Source: Sphaerisporangium dianthi (GTDB lineage: Bacteria > Actinomycetota > Actinomycetes > Streptosporangiales > Streptosporangiaceae). Taken from it: a stretch of DNA of 64,000 nucleotides. Position 1 is the first letter of the stretch. Each line of letters begins with the position of its first letter. The notes below the pieces were generated by a model that worked only from the letters and a program-made list of their open reading frames with translations, did not search any database and was not told the origin of the DNA. This document shows, piece by piece, positions 51,895-59,598 of this stretch. A program made the translations under genes and the position numbers. Location of the stretch: positions 62,001 to 126,000 of the forward strand of contig NZ_JBHSFP010000010.1 of NCBI RefSeq assembly GCF_042654065.1, read 5' to 3'.

Positions 51895-52974
51895 TCAGGC
51901 CACCGGCGCGCTCAGCCAGGCGGTCATCCTGCGCTCGCAGCCGGCGACCATCTCGAGCGAGACGTACTCCCCCTGCTGGTGGGCGAGGTTGGGGTCGCCG
52001 GGACCGTAGTTGACGGCCGGGACGCCGAGCGAGGAGAACAGCGAGACGTCGGTCCAGCCGAGTTTGGCCCGGGGAGTCCCTCCGATGGCGGCCACGAAGG
52101 CCGAGGCCACCGGGTGGGTCAGCCCGGGGCGCGCGCCGGGCGAGCCGTCGGTGAACCGCACCTCATACCCCTCGAAGACCTCACGCACGTGCTGCTGGGC
52201 CTCCTCCATCGAGCGGTCGGGGGCGAAGCGGTGGTTCACCGTCACCACGCACTCGTCGGGGATGACGTTGCCCGCCACGCCTCCGGTGATGCCGACGGCG
52301 TTCAGCCCTTCGTGGTAGGCCAGGCCGTCCACGACCGGCTCACGGGCCTGGTAGGCGTTCAGCCGGGCCAGGACGGCCTCCGCGCCGTGGACGGCGTTGA
52401 CCCCGTACCAGGAGCGGGCGCTGTGGGACCGCCGGCCCCGGACGACGACCTGCGCCCGCAGGGTGCCCTGGCAGCCGCCCTCGATCTCTCCGCTCGTCGG
52501 CTCCATGAGCACGGCGAAGTCGCCCGCCAATAGTTCGGGACGGGTGCGGGCGAGCCGGCCGAGGCCGTTGCGCACCGCCTCGACCTCTTCGCAGTCGTAG
52601 AAGACGTACGTCACGTCCCTGACGGGCGCGGGCACCCCGGCGGCGAGCTTGAGCGCCACGGCGACGCCGCTCTTCATGTCCGAGGTGCCGCACCCGTAGA
52701 GAAGGTCGCCCTCGGCCCGCGACGGGAGGTTGCCCGCCAGCGGCACGGTGTCGATGTGCCCGGCGATCACCACCCGCTCGGCGCGGCCGAGCTCGGTGCG
52801 CGCGACCACGGCCTCTCCGTCGCGGACGACGGTCAGGTGCGGCAGCGGCCGCAGGGCCGCCTCGACGGCGTCCGCCAGGGTCTTCTCGTCACCGCTGACC
52901 GACTCGACGTCGACGAGCGCCGCGGTCAGCGCCCCGACGTCCCCGCCCAGGTCGAGCGGCGGCGCGTCAGGCAT
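51895..52974 (-). CDS. dapE: succinyl-diaminopimelate desuccinylase
   Basis: A 359-residue M20-family enzyme of the actinobacterial DapE type. Metal-site segments are VVIAGHIDTVPLAGN (His-x-Asp), LYGCGTSDMKSGVAVAL (bridging Asp), VFYDCEEVEAVRNGL (catalytic Glu-Glu), VLMEPTSGEIEGGCQG and the C-terminal LAHQQGEYVSLE (His). It removes succinate from N-succinyl-L,L-diaminopimelate in the lysine/peptidoglycan pathway. Its ATG overlaps the end of dapD by eight bases, so the two genes form one operon. Confidence 0.94.
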   Translation of the reverse strand: MPDAPPLDLGGDVGALTAALVDVESVSGDEKTLADAVEAALRPLPHLTVVRDGEAVVARTELGRAERVVIAGHIDTVPLAGNLPSRAEGDLLYGCGTSDMKSGVAVALKLAAGVPAPVRDVTYVFYDCEEVEAVRNGLGRLARTRPELLAGDFAVLMEPTSGEIEGGCQGTLRAQVVVRGRRSHSARSWYGVNAVHGAEAVLARLNAYQAREPVVDGLAYHEGLNAVGITGGVAGNVIPDECVVTVNHRFAPDRSMEEAQQHVREVFEGYEVRFTDGSPGARPGLTHPVASAFVAAIGGTPRAKLGWTDVSLFSSLGVPAVNYGPGDPNLAHQQGEYVSLEMVAGCERRMTAWLSAPVA

Positions 52975-53803
52975 TGACGCCGTGCTGCCGCAGCACGTCG
53001 TTCAGCGCGGCCTTGTCGTGCCTCTGCCCTTCCTCGAGGCGCTTGAGCACAAGGACGCACGGCAGCCCGAAGGTGCCGCCGGGGAACTCCTTGGGACGCG
53101 TGCCGCCGACGGCGACGCACCAGTCGGGGATGCGTCCGCGGGAGAGCTCTTCGCCGGTCTCGACGTCGATGACCGGCATGGAGGCCGACAGGATGGTGCC
53201 GGCGCCGACGACGGCGCCCTTGCCGACCCGCGCGCCCTCGACGATCATCGAGCGGCTGCCGATCAGCGCCTCGTCCTCGATGACGACGGGGACGGCGTTC
53301 GGGGGCTCCAGCACCCCGCCGATGCCGACGCCGCCCGACAGGTGGACGTTACGGCCGATCTGGGCGCACGAGCCGACGGTGGCCCAGGTGTCCACCATGG
53401 TGCCGCTGTCGACATAGGCGCCGATATTGGTGTACGAGGGCATGAGCACGACGCCGGAGGCGAGGTAGGAGCCCCAGCGCGCGATCGCGCCCGGCACCAC
53501 GCGGACGCCCTCGAGGGACGTCTTCAGCGGGATGCGGTCGTTGTGGTGGAAGTCGCCCACCTGGCTCCTGACCATGCCGAGGACGCGGAAGCTGAGCAGG
53601 ATGGCGCGCTTGGCGCGCTCGTCCACGACCACCTCGTCTGTGGAGTGGTCGACGAAGGCGACACGCGCCTTGCCGGTGTCGAGCATGTCCACCGCGCCGA
53701 CGATCACGCCGCGGGCGTCGCCGTCATCGGGCGACAGCTCGGCACGGCGTTCCCACAACTCGTCCACAGTGGCCGGCAACGGGCTTTCGAAGGTCTCGCT
53801 CAT
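52967..53803 (-). CDS. dapD: tetrahydrodipicolinate N-succinyltransferase (E. coli-type DapD)
   Basis: A 278-residue DapD. The left-handed beta-helix is visible as hexapeptide repeats (VVLMPSYTNIGAYVDSGTMVDTWATVGSCAQIGRNVHLSGGVGIGGVLEP). The N-terminal helical part ELWERRAELSPDD and the stretch KRAILLSFRVLG follow the E. coli enzyme closely. Mycobacteria and streptomycetes use a longer, distinct DapD type, so this form is notable. It transfers succinyl from succinyl-CoA to tetrahydrodipicolinate. It is cotranscribed with dapE. Confidence 0.93.
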   Translation of the reverse strand: MSETFESPLPATVDELWERRAELSPDDGDARGVIVGAVDMLDTGKARVAFVDHSTDEVVVDERAKRAILLSFRVLGMVRSQVGDFHHNDRIPLKTSLEGVRVVPGAIARWGSYLASGVVLMPSYTNIGAYVDSGTMVDTWATVGSCAQIGRNVHLSGGVGIGGVLEPPNAVPVVIEDEALIGSRSMIVEGARVGKGAVVGAGTILSASMPVIDVETGEELSRGRIPDWCVAVGGTRPKEFPGGTFGLPCVLVLKRLEEGQRHDKAALNDVLRQHGVNA

Positions 53804-53853
53804 GCAAGGGAAGCTTAGTGCCGCACGCGGAACTCGGCGGGGCCGGTAGGTTC

Positions 53854-54690
53854 ATGTCCGTGGCGCGGCGATTCTCACGGGCGGTCCTGACGATCCTAGG
53901 CATCGTCCTCGTGCTCGGCGTGGCCATATTCTTCGGGGTCTACTACCTGCTGAACAGGGCCAAGCCCCTCGCCATCGGCGAGCACTGCCAGGTGAAGACG
54001 CCGGTGGGCACGCTGGACCTCGAGATCGAGCAGGCACAGGTGGCGGCGACCATCGCGGCGGTCGCCGTCGACCGCCGGCTGCCCGAGCGGGCCGTGGAGA
54101 TCGCGTACGTGACCGCCATCCAGGAGTCCAAGCTGCTGAACCTCCCCTTCGGCGACCGCGACTCCGTGGGGGTGTTCCAGCAGCGGCCCTCGCAGGGCTG
54201 GGGCACCGTCGAGCAGCTCCAGGACCCCGTCTACGCCACCCGCAAGTTCTTCTCGGCGCTCGTCAAGGTCAAGCGCTACCAGCGGCTGCCCCTGCACGAG
54301 GCGGCGCAGGCCGTGCAGCGGTCCGCCGACGGTTCGGCGTACGCCCAGCACGAGGAGGACGCCAAGATCCTCGCCGCGGCGTTCACCGGGCGGGCGCCCA
54401 AGGCCCTGCACTGCTGGTATCCCGCGCCCGACAAGCCGGCGCCCGTGCAGGCCGCCAAGGCGCGCAAGGACCTTTCCAGGGCCCTCGGCGTGGATCCTGG
54501 CCAGGACAACGGCATCAGCGCCCCGACCGGCCGCCGCGGCTGGCTGATCGCCTCCTGGTCGGTGGCCCACGCCCAGAAGTACGGGCTGCGCAAGGTGCGC
54601 TACTCCGGTGTCGCGTGGTCGTCGGCCGAGGGCCAGGACGGCTGGGTCACCGACGCCAAGGCGACCGCCAAGACCGTCGAGATCGCCTGA
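53854..54690 (+). CDS. membrane-anchored lysozyme-fold protein (lytic-transglycosylase-like)
   Basis: A 278-residue protein with one N-terminal transmembrane helix (AVLTILGIVLVLGVAIFFGVYYLL, about 9-32). The outer part has AVEIAYVTAIQESKLLNLPFGDRDSVGVFQQRPSQGWGT, which matches the E-S ... G-x-FQ pattern of lysozyme-fold transglycosylases, with Glu of QESK the likely catalytic residue. The C-terminus (about 210-278) is a further small domain ending VTDAKATAKTVEIA. Homologues are sometimes annotated as heavy-metal transporters, which the sequence does not support. A TAGGTT hexamer just before the ATG suggests a leaderless message. It is divergent from dapD and may act on peptidoglycan. Confidence 0.75.
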   Translation: MSVARRFSRAVLTILGIVLVLGVAIFFGVYYLLNRAKPLAIGEHCQVKTPVGTLDLEIEQAQVAATIAAVAVDRRLPERAVEIAYVTAIQESKLLNLPFGDRDSVGVFQQRPSQGWGTVEQLQDPVYATRKFFSALVKVKRYQRLPLHEAAQAVQRSADGSAYAQHEEDAKILAAAFTGRAPKALHCWYPAPDKPAPVQAAKARKDLSRALGVDPGQDNGISAPTGRRGWLIASWSVAHAQKYGLRKVRYSGVAWSSAEGQDGWVTDAKATAKTVEIA

Positions 54691-54748
54691 GGCTCGCGCG
54701 CGGGCCTCAGGCGGGGCGGCCCCGCGCGCAGGCCCCTCGCCGGGCGGC

Positions 54749-55408
54749 CTACAGCATGCGCTCCACGTTGATCGAGCCGGGGGCCAGCGGCTGGGCGTAG
54801 GCGGCGGTCCATGCCTGGCCCTGCACGCGGTTGAAGGTCAGCAGCCGCCCGTCGGCGGCGCGGTAGTCGGCGAAGTCGACCAGGCCGCGCTCGGGGTACC
54901 CGGTCGTGCCCTCGGTGCGGAAGGTGGCGATCCCTCGCTCGAGGGGGTGGAACTCCACCCCCTCCATGATCAACATGCTCTTGGCCGGCACCATGCCCTG
55001 GGTGGGGACCGGCGTCCAGAGGTAGACCTCCAGGTGCGACGGCTCGCCGGGGCCGGGCCCCTGGCGCTCCTCGACCGACAGCCACGAATAATGGCCCATG
55101 CCCTCTTCGAGCAGGTATTCGGTCCACTGGTCGCCCTGCCAGGACAGGTGCAGGGCGCCGAGCACGCGCGACCGCATGCCCTGGCGGTCGATGATGTCCC
55201 CGACCTTGATCGTGCGCGGGTCGAGGTAGTCGGGGTTCAGGATGACCGGGCGGGCCAGCGCAGGGTGCGGCGAAGTCGGCTCGGGTGCCGGCTCAGGGGG
55301 TCGGGGAGCCGGTCGAGCCGTCTTTTTCGGCCGCCGCGTGCCAAGGAAGGCGCCCAGCACGACGACGAAGATGGCTGCGCTCACTGCGAGCACGACCGCA
55401 ACGGTCAT
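54749..55408 (-). CDS. DUF4178 membrane-anchored protein
   Basis: A 219-residue protein with an N-terminal transmembrane helix (VAVVLAVSAAIFVVVLGAFLG) and a Pro-rich spacer (about 28-52). The DUF4178 domain (about 60-215) has VGDIIDRQGMRSRVLGALHLSWQGDQWTEYLLEEG, HYSWLSVEERQG, FHPLERGIATFRTEGTTGYPERGLVDFADYRAADGRLLTFNRV and ends in ERML. DUF4178 occurs with phage-shock/PspA-like and polyamine-related neighbours in other bacteria; here it is 12 bases downstream of dapC. Function unknown. Confidence 0.85.
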   Translation of the reverse strand: MTVAVVLAVSAAIFVVVLGAFLGTRRPKKTARPAPRPPEPAPEPTSPHPALARPVILNPDYLDPRTIKVGDIIDRQGMRSRVLGALHLSWQGDQWTEYLLEEGMGHYSWLSVEERQGPGPGEPSHLEVYLWTPVPTQGMVPAKSMLIMEGVEFHPLERGIATFRTEGTTGYPERGLVDFADYRAADGRLLTFNRVQGQAWTAAYAQPLAPGSINVERML

Positions 55409-55419
55409 GCCGCGGGATC

Positions 55420-56499
55420 CTACTGGAGGCGGAGCACCGCCGCATTGATCCGTTCGTCACTCGCCGTCATGGCGATACGGATATGCGACGCGCCCGCCTG
55501 CCCATAAAAGTCGCCCGGTGCGACCAAAATGCCGATTTTAGCTAGGGCGTCTACCTGATCCCAGCAATTCCGGTCATCGGTCGCCCACAAATACAGACCG
55601 GCCGTGGAATGCTCGACGCGCCAGCCGGCCTTCTCGAGCGCCGGCCGCAGCAGGGCGCGCCGGGCTCCGTACAGCTCGCGCTGGTCGGCGGCGTGCCGGT
55701 CGTCGTCGAGCGCGGCGGCCATGGCGGCCTGGACCGGCGCCGGCATGATCATGCCGGCGTGCTTGCGCACCTCCAGCAGCCGCTTGACCAGCGCGGGATC
55801 GCCCGTGACGAACGCCGCCCGGTAACCGGCCAGGTTGGACCGCTTGGACAGCGAGTGCACCGCGAGCAGGCCTTCGTGGGAGCCGCCGCAGACGTCGGGA
55901 TGCAAGATCGAGACCGGCTGCTCCTCCCAGCCGAGCTCGATGTAGCACTCGTCGGAGGCGACGACCGAGCCCCGCTCGCGCGCCCACGCGACGACCTTGC
56001 GCAGGTGCTCGGCGGGCAGCACGCGGCCCGTCGGGTTCGACGGGGAGTTCACCCAGACCAGCGGCGCCCGCTCGGGGCCGAGCCCGAGCAGCCCGTCGCT
56101 CGCGTGCGGCGTCGCGCCGGCGATGCGCGCGCCGACGTCGTAGGTGGGGTAGGCCAGGGAAGGGATGACCACGCGGTCGCCGGGCCCCACGCCGAGCAGG
56201 GTGGGCAGCCAGGCGACCAGTTCCTTGGAACCGATCGTCGGCAGCACGTCGGCGGGGTCGACCGTGACGCCGTGCCGGCGGGCCAGCCAGCCGGCGGCGG
56301 AGGCGCGCAGCCGCTCGGTGCCATGGGTGAGGGGGTAGCCAGGGCTGTCGGCCGCGCCCGCGAGCGCCTCGCGCGCCACCGCGGGCACCGGGTCGACGGG
56401 CGTGCCGACCGACAGGTCGACGATGCCGCCCGGGTGGGCGAGCGCCCGCTCCTTGTACGGCACCAGCCGGTCCCACGGGAAGTCAGGCAGCCCGATCAC
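55420..56499 (-). CDS. dapC: succinyldiaminopimelate transaminase
   Basis: A 359-residue fold-type I aminotransferase. It has DLSVGTPVDPVP at the substrate side, SPGYPLTHGTERLRASAAGWLARRHG, the Asn-Pro motif VNSPSNPTGRVLP, SDECYIELGWEE, and the PLP lysine in HSLSKRSNLAGYR. This matches actinobacterial DapC, which converts N-succinyl-2-amino-6-ketopimelate to N-succinyl-diaminopimelate. It follows the ferredoxin gene by 107 bases in the same direction, the same pair as M. tuberculosis Rv1177-Rv1178. With dapD and dapE it covers three successive steps of the succinylase branch. Confidence 0.94.
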   Translation of the reverse strand: MIGLPDFPWDRLVPYKERALAHPGGIVDLSVGTPVDPVPAVAREALAGAADSPGYPLTHGTERLRASAAGWLARRHGVTVDPADVLPTIGSKELVAWLPTLLGVGPGDRVVIPSLAYPTYDVGARIAGATPHASDGLLGLGPERAPLVWVNSPSNPTGRVLPAEHLRKVVAWARERGSVVASDECYIELGWEEQPVSILHPDVCGGSHEGLLAVHSLSKRSNLAGYRAAFVTGDPALVKRLLEVRKHAGMIMPAPVQAAMAAALDDDRHAADQRELYGARRALLRPALEKAGWRVEHSTAGLYLWATDDRNCWDQVDALAKIGILVAPGDFYGQAGASHIRIAMTASDERINAAVLRLQ

Positions 56500-56605
56500 C
56501 GATTACCCCCAAGGTCGATCGTGGATGTCGATGGGCACGGCGACGTCAGGCGCCGCGACCGGACGGTCGCGGCACCCGGCGGCGCCTCTCGACGACGTGC
56601 GAAGG

Positions 56606-56932
56606 TCAGTGCTCGTCGGCCTGCGGCGGGAGGGCGGCCACGATCGGGTGATCACGGGTGATCTTGCCGACCTTGGACGCACCGCCGGGCGACCCGAGCT
56701 CGTCGAAGAACTCGACGTTGGCCTTGTAGAAGTCCTTCCACTGGTCGGGCGTGTCGTCCTCGTAGAAGATCGCCTCGACCGGGCAGACCGGCTCGCACGC
56801 GCCGCAGTCCACACACTCGTCTGGGTGGATGTAGAGCATGCGGTTGCCCTCGTAGATGCAATCGACGGGGCATTCTTCGATGCACGCCTTGTCCAGCACA
56901 TCAACGCAAGGCTGCGCGATGACGTAGGTCAC
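56606..56932 (-). CDS. fdxC: 7Fe ferredoxin (FdxC-type)
   Basis: A 108-residue ferredoxin. The first cluster site is the 3Fe-type CVDVLDKACIEECPVDCIYEG, and the second is a full 4Fe motif CVDCGACEPVCPVEAI. Length and the C-terminal extension (WKDFYKANVEFFDELG) fit the 7Fe ferredoxins of mycobacteria and streptomycetes. It serves as an electron carrier in the cytoplasm. The gene precedes dapC in the same direction. Confidence 0.94.
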   Translation of the reverse strand: MTYVIAQPCVDVLDKACIEECPVDCIYEGNRMLYIHPDECVDCGACEPVCPVEAIFYEDDTPDQWKDFYKANVEFFDELGSPGGASKVGKITRDHPIVAALPPQADEH

Positions 56933-57037
56933 CTCGGGCTCCTTCTTCTCCGCGCCTTCGCACGACTCGACCGCGGGTTGCTAGACCTAGTATTGCCGTG
57001 CCGACCACATGTCTGAAACGGGAGGGGGGCGAAGCGT

Positions 57038-57259
57038 GTGACACCGCACTTTGGCGGAAGGTTGACGATCGCCATCTCGCCCGCCGACGTGGGCCGCCGC
57101 GTCACCGTGCGGCGCGCCGGCACAGACGGCTTCCGCGACGCCGTGGGCGTCCTCGAGTCCTGGCAGGACGGCCTGCTCCACGTGCGCAAGCGCGACGGCA
57201 CGCTCGTCGGCATCCGCGAGGAGACCGTCGTCGCGGCCAGAGTCGTCGCCGAACGCTGA
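57038..57259 (+). CDS. small protein resembling the N-terminal domain of an actinobacterial acetyltransferase
   Basis: A 73-residue protein starting at a GTG behind GGGAGGGGGG. It reads ISPADVGRRVTVRRAG...DAVGVLESWQDGLLHVRKRDGTLVGIREETVVAARVV, a compact SH3-like beta barrel by its pattern. I recall the same module at the N-terminus of GNAT-type proteins divergent from the ferredoxin gene in other actinobacteria. Here the catalytic GNAT part is missing: a stop follows and no continuation is found in other frames. It may be a stand-alone domain or a truncated gene. Confidence 0.6.
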   Translation: MTPHFGGRLTIAISPADVGRRVTVRRAGTDGFRDAVGVLESWQDGLLHVRKRDGTLVGIREETVVAARVVAER

Positions 57260-57417
57260 CCTCCCGGCCGCACGCCGACGCCGATCCTCAGTCCGTATCC
57301 CCTGCGCCGAGCCCAGGACGCCGGCGCCGATCCTCGGACCGGTCGCCAGTGCCGGGCCCGCGGGCCGTCTGCCAATGCTGGCCCAAACTTCCGCGTGCCT
57401 CCTCGACGCGGGAGGAT

Positions 57418-58527
57418 ATGACGCTGAGTATTCGTTTCGTGACATCACGTGCGGCAGTCGCAGCAGCAGCACTCCTTGCCACCGCCGTGGCCGGGTGCTC
57501 CTCCACGACGACCAAGGACACCAAGCAGCCTCCGGTCAACCCCAGGGCGGCCAGCCTGGCCCAGGGGTTCGGCACGATGGACCGCCTCGTCGAGGCGGCG
57601 CGCAAGGAAGGCTCGTTGAACCTGGTCGGCATCCCCCGCGACTGGGTGAACTACGGCGCCGTCATCGACCGCTTCACCGGCGAGTACGGGGTGCGGATCA
57701 ACGTCCTGGAACCCGGCGCGAGCAGCCAGCGGGAGATCGACGTGGCGAAGTCCGCCACCGCGCCCGCACAGGTGCCGGACGTCTTCGACCTGGGCGTCGA
57801 CGTCGCGGTGGCGAACGCTCAGCGCTTCGCCTCCTACAAGGTGACCTCCTGGCAGGACATCCCCGACACCGTCAAGGATCTCAAGGGCCAGTGGTACGCG
57901 GGGTACGGCGGCTACATGTCCATCGGGTACGACCCTCGCAAGGTGCCCGCCCCCCGGACGTTCGCCGACCTGGCCAAGCCGGGGTACGCCGTGGCGCTGC
58001 CCGGCGACCCGCTCCAGACGGCGGCGGCCTTCTACGGCGTCATGGCGGCGTCGCTGCAGAGCGGCCGGCCGAACGCCGAGCGCGGGCTCGCCCTGTTCAC
58101 CCAGCTCAAGAAGACGGGCCGCTTCAGCCTGCCCTCCCAGGCCAACACGCTGGTCGACTGGGACTACGTCAACGCCGCCAAGGCCGCGAAGACCGCCGGG
58201 GACGACAAGCCCGCCTGGAAGGCAGTGGTGCCCGCCGACGCGGCGCTCGCCTCCTACTACGTGCAGGCGATCAACAAGAAGGCCCCGCACCCGGCCGCCG
58301 CGCGCCTGTGGGAGGAGTTCCTCTACAGCGACGAGGTCCAGAACCTCTTCCTCAAGGGCTTCGCCCGGCCGGCGCGCATGGAGGCCCTGGAGATGTCCGG
58401 CAGGCTCGACAGGCAGGCGGCGGCCAGGCTTCCGGCCGTCCCCCGCACCCCCGTCCTGCTCACCATCCCGCAGACCGACGAGGGCAAGATCTACCTCAAG
58501 ACCAACTGGCCCCGGTCGATGAGCTGA
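57418..58527 (+). CDS. substrate-binding lipoprotein of an ABC transporter
   Basis: A 369-residue lipoprotein of the extracellular solute-binding type used for iron, polyamines or phosphonates. The signal MTLSIRFVTSRAAVAAAALLATAVAGCSS has a lipobox AVAGC. The mature protein shows LVEAARKEGSLNLVGIPRDWVNYGAVIDRFTGEYGVRINVLEPGASSQREID and DVFDLGVDVAVANAQRF, typical of this periplasmic-binding fold. No permease or ATPase gene is next to it. GGAGG lies only two bases ahead of the ATG, an unusually short spacing. The stop codon lies inside a tandem repeat. Confidence 0.88.
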   Translation: MTLSIRFVTSRAAVAAAALLATAVAGCSSTTTKDTKQPPVNPRAASLAQGFGTMDRLVEAARKEGSLNLVGIPRDWVNYGAVIDRFTGEYGVRINVLEPGASSQREIDVAKSATAPAQVPDVFDLGVDVAVANAQRFASYKVTSWQDIPDTVKDLKGQWYAGYGGYMSIGYDPRKVPAPRTFADLAKPGYAVALPGDPLQTAAAFYGVMAASLQSGRPNAERGLALFTQLKKTGRFSLPSQANTLVDWDYVNAAKAAKTAGDDKPAWKAVVPADAALASYYVQAINKKAPHPAAARLWEEFLYSDEVQNLFLKGFARPARMEALEMSGRLDRQAAARLPAVPRTPVLLTIPQTDEGKIYLKTNWPRSMS

Positions 58528-58636
58528 GGCCCGGCCGATGACCGAGCCCCGCCGATCGACCGAGGCCCGCCTGATCGACTGAGGCCCGCCTGATCGGCCT
58601 GGGCCCGGCTGATCGGCTGAGCCCGGCCGGTCGGCT
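58526..58636 (+). repeat. six degenerate 18-20 base tandem units at the end of the binding-protein gene
   Basis: Units begin at 58526, 58544, 58562, 58581, 58601 and 58619, following the model GAGGCCCGCCTGATCGACT. The first contains the stop codon of the lipoprotein gene. Units three and four are nearly identical; the others carry two to four changes. Confidence 0.75.
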
Positions 58637-58695
58637 GAGTTCACCGGGGGCCAAGCTTTCGGACAGATGTGTCGCAAGGACATCAAGGCTCTAAA

Positions 58696-58715
58696 GTGTC
58701 TGTACTTACGGACAC
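58696..58715. promoter_or_regulatory. TetR-type palindromic operator ahead of the methyltransferase gene
   Basis: GTGTCTGTACTTACGGACAC is an almost perfect 20-base inverted repeat (one mismatch pair). A second, shorter element GGACAGATGTGTC (58661-58673) carries GACA/TGTC arms. They sit 31-74 bases before the methyltransferase ATG at 58747. The size and symmetry suit a TetR-family repressor; none is encoded adjacent. Confidence 0.5.
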
Positions 58716-58746
58716 ACGGGGAAGCGATGTCTGGGAATGCGAGCTG

Positions 58747-59529
58747 ATGGCCTTGCGACACGAAACGCCGAGCTTGATGCGGTGGAACGCTCGCGCCTAT
58801 GACAGCTCGTTCGGCTACGTCTCGGCGCAGGGGGCGCCGCTGATCGAGCTGCTCGACCCACGGCCGGGCGAGCGCATCCTCGACCTCGGCTGCGGCACGG
58901 GAGTGCTCACCGCCGACATCGCGGCCCTGGGCACCACCGTGCTCGGCCTCGACGGATCCGCCACCATGATCGAGGTGGCCCGCGCCCACCATCCCGGGCT
59001 CGACTTCAGGGTCGGCGACGGGGCCGACTTCGGCGTCCCGACGCCGTACGACGCGGTGTTCTCCAACGCCGCCCTCCACTGGATGGGCCGCGACCCCGAC
59101 GCGGTGATCCACTGCGTGCGCTCGGCCCTCACCCCCGGCGGCCGTTTCGTCGCCGAGATGGGCGGCGCCGGCAACTGCGCCGCGCTCACCTCCGCGATGC
59201 TGACCGCCTGGCGCGAGCACGGGCTGCCGGAACCCGAGCTGCCGTGGTACTTCCCCTCCCCGGCCGAGTACGCGCTCCGTCTGGAGAAGGGCGGGTTCAC
59301 CGTCCGCCTGCTGGAGTACTTCGACCGGCCGACGCCGCTCGACGAGTGCCCGGGCGGCGCCGCCGACTGGGTGCGCATGTTCGCCGGGTCCCTGCTCGAC
59401 GCGGTGCCGCCCCCCACCGTGGAGCCGTTGCTCCGCAGGGTGAACGAACTGGCGGCACCCGCGTTGCGCCGTGAATCGGGGTGGATGGCCGACTACGTGA
59501 GGCTGCGATTCGCGGCTGTGCGAGCCTAA
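58747..59529 (+). CDS. SAM-dependent class I methyltransferase
   Basis: A 260-residue methyltransferase. Motif I is RILDLGCGTGVLTADIA, followed by VLGLDGSATMIEVARAHHP, and FSNAALHWMGRDPDAVIHCVRSALTPGGRFVAEMGGAGN matches the trans-aconitate/juvenile-hormone-type methyltransferase group. The C-terminal half (AEYALRLEKGGFTVRLLEYFDRPTPLDE) is the usual substrate cap. The acceptor is unknown. The gene is preceded by a palindromic operator and is probably inducible. Confidence 0.88.
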   Translation: MALRHETPSLMRWNARAYDSSFGYVSAQGAPLIELLDPRPGERILDLGCGTGVLTADIAALGTTVLGLDGSATMIEVARAHHPGLDFRVGDGADFGVPTPYDAVFSNAALHWMGRDPDAVIHCVRSALTPGGRFVAEMGGAGNCAALTSAMLTAWREHGLPEPELPWYFPSPAEYALRLEKGGFTVRLLEYFDRPTPLDECPGGAADWVRMFAGSLLDAVPPPTVEPLLRRVNELAAPALRRESGWMADYVRLRFAAVRA

Positions 59530-59598
59530 CGGCCGTCTACGATCGCGCGGTTTGCCAGACTATGGTCTGGTCATTGGAATCACCGGAGAGGGAACGGG

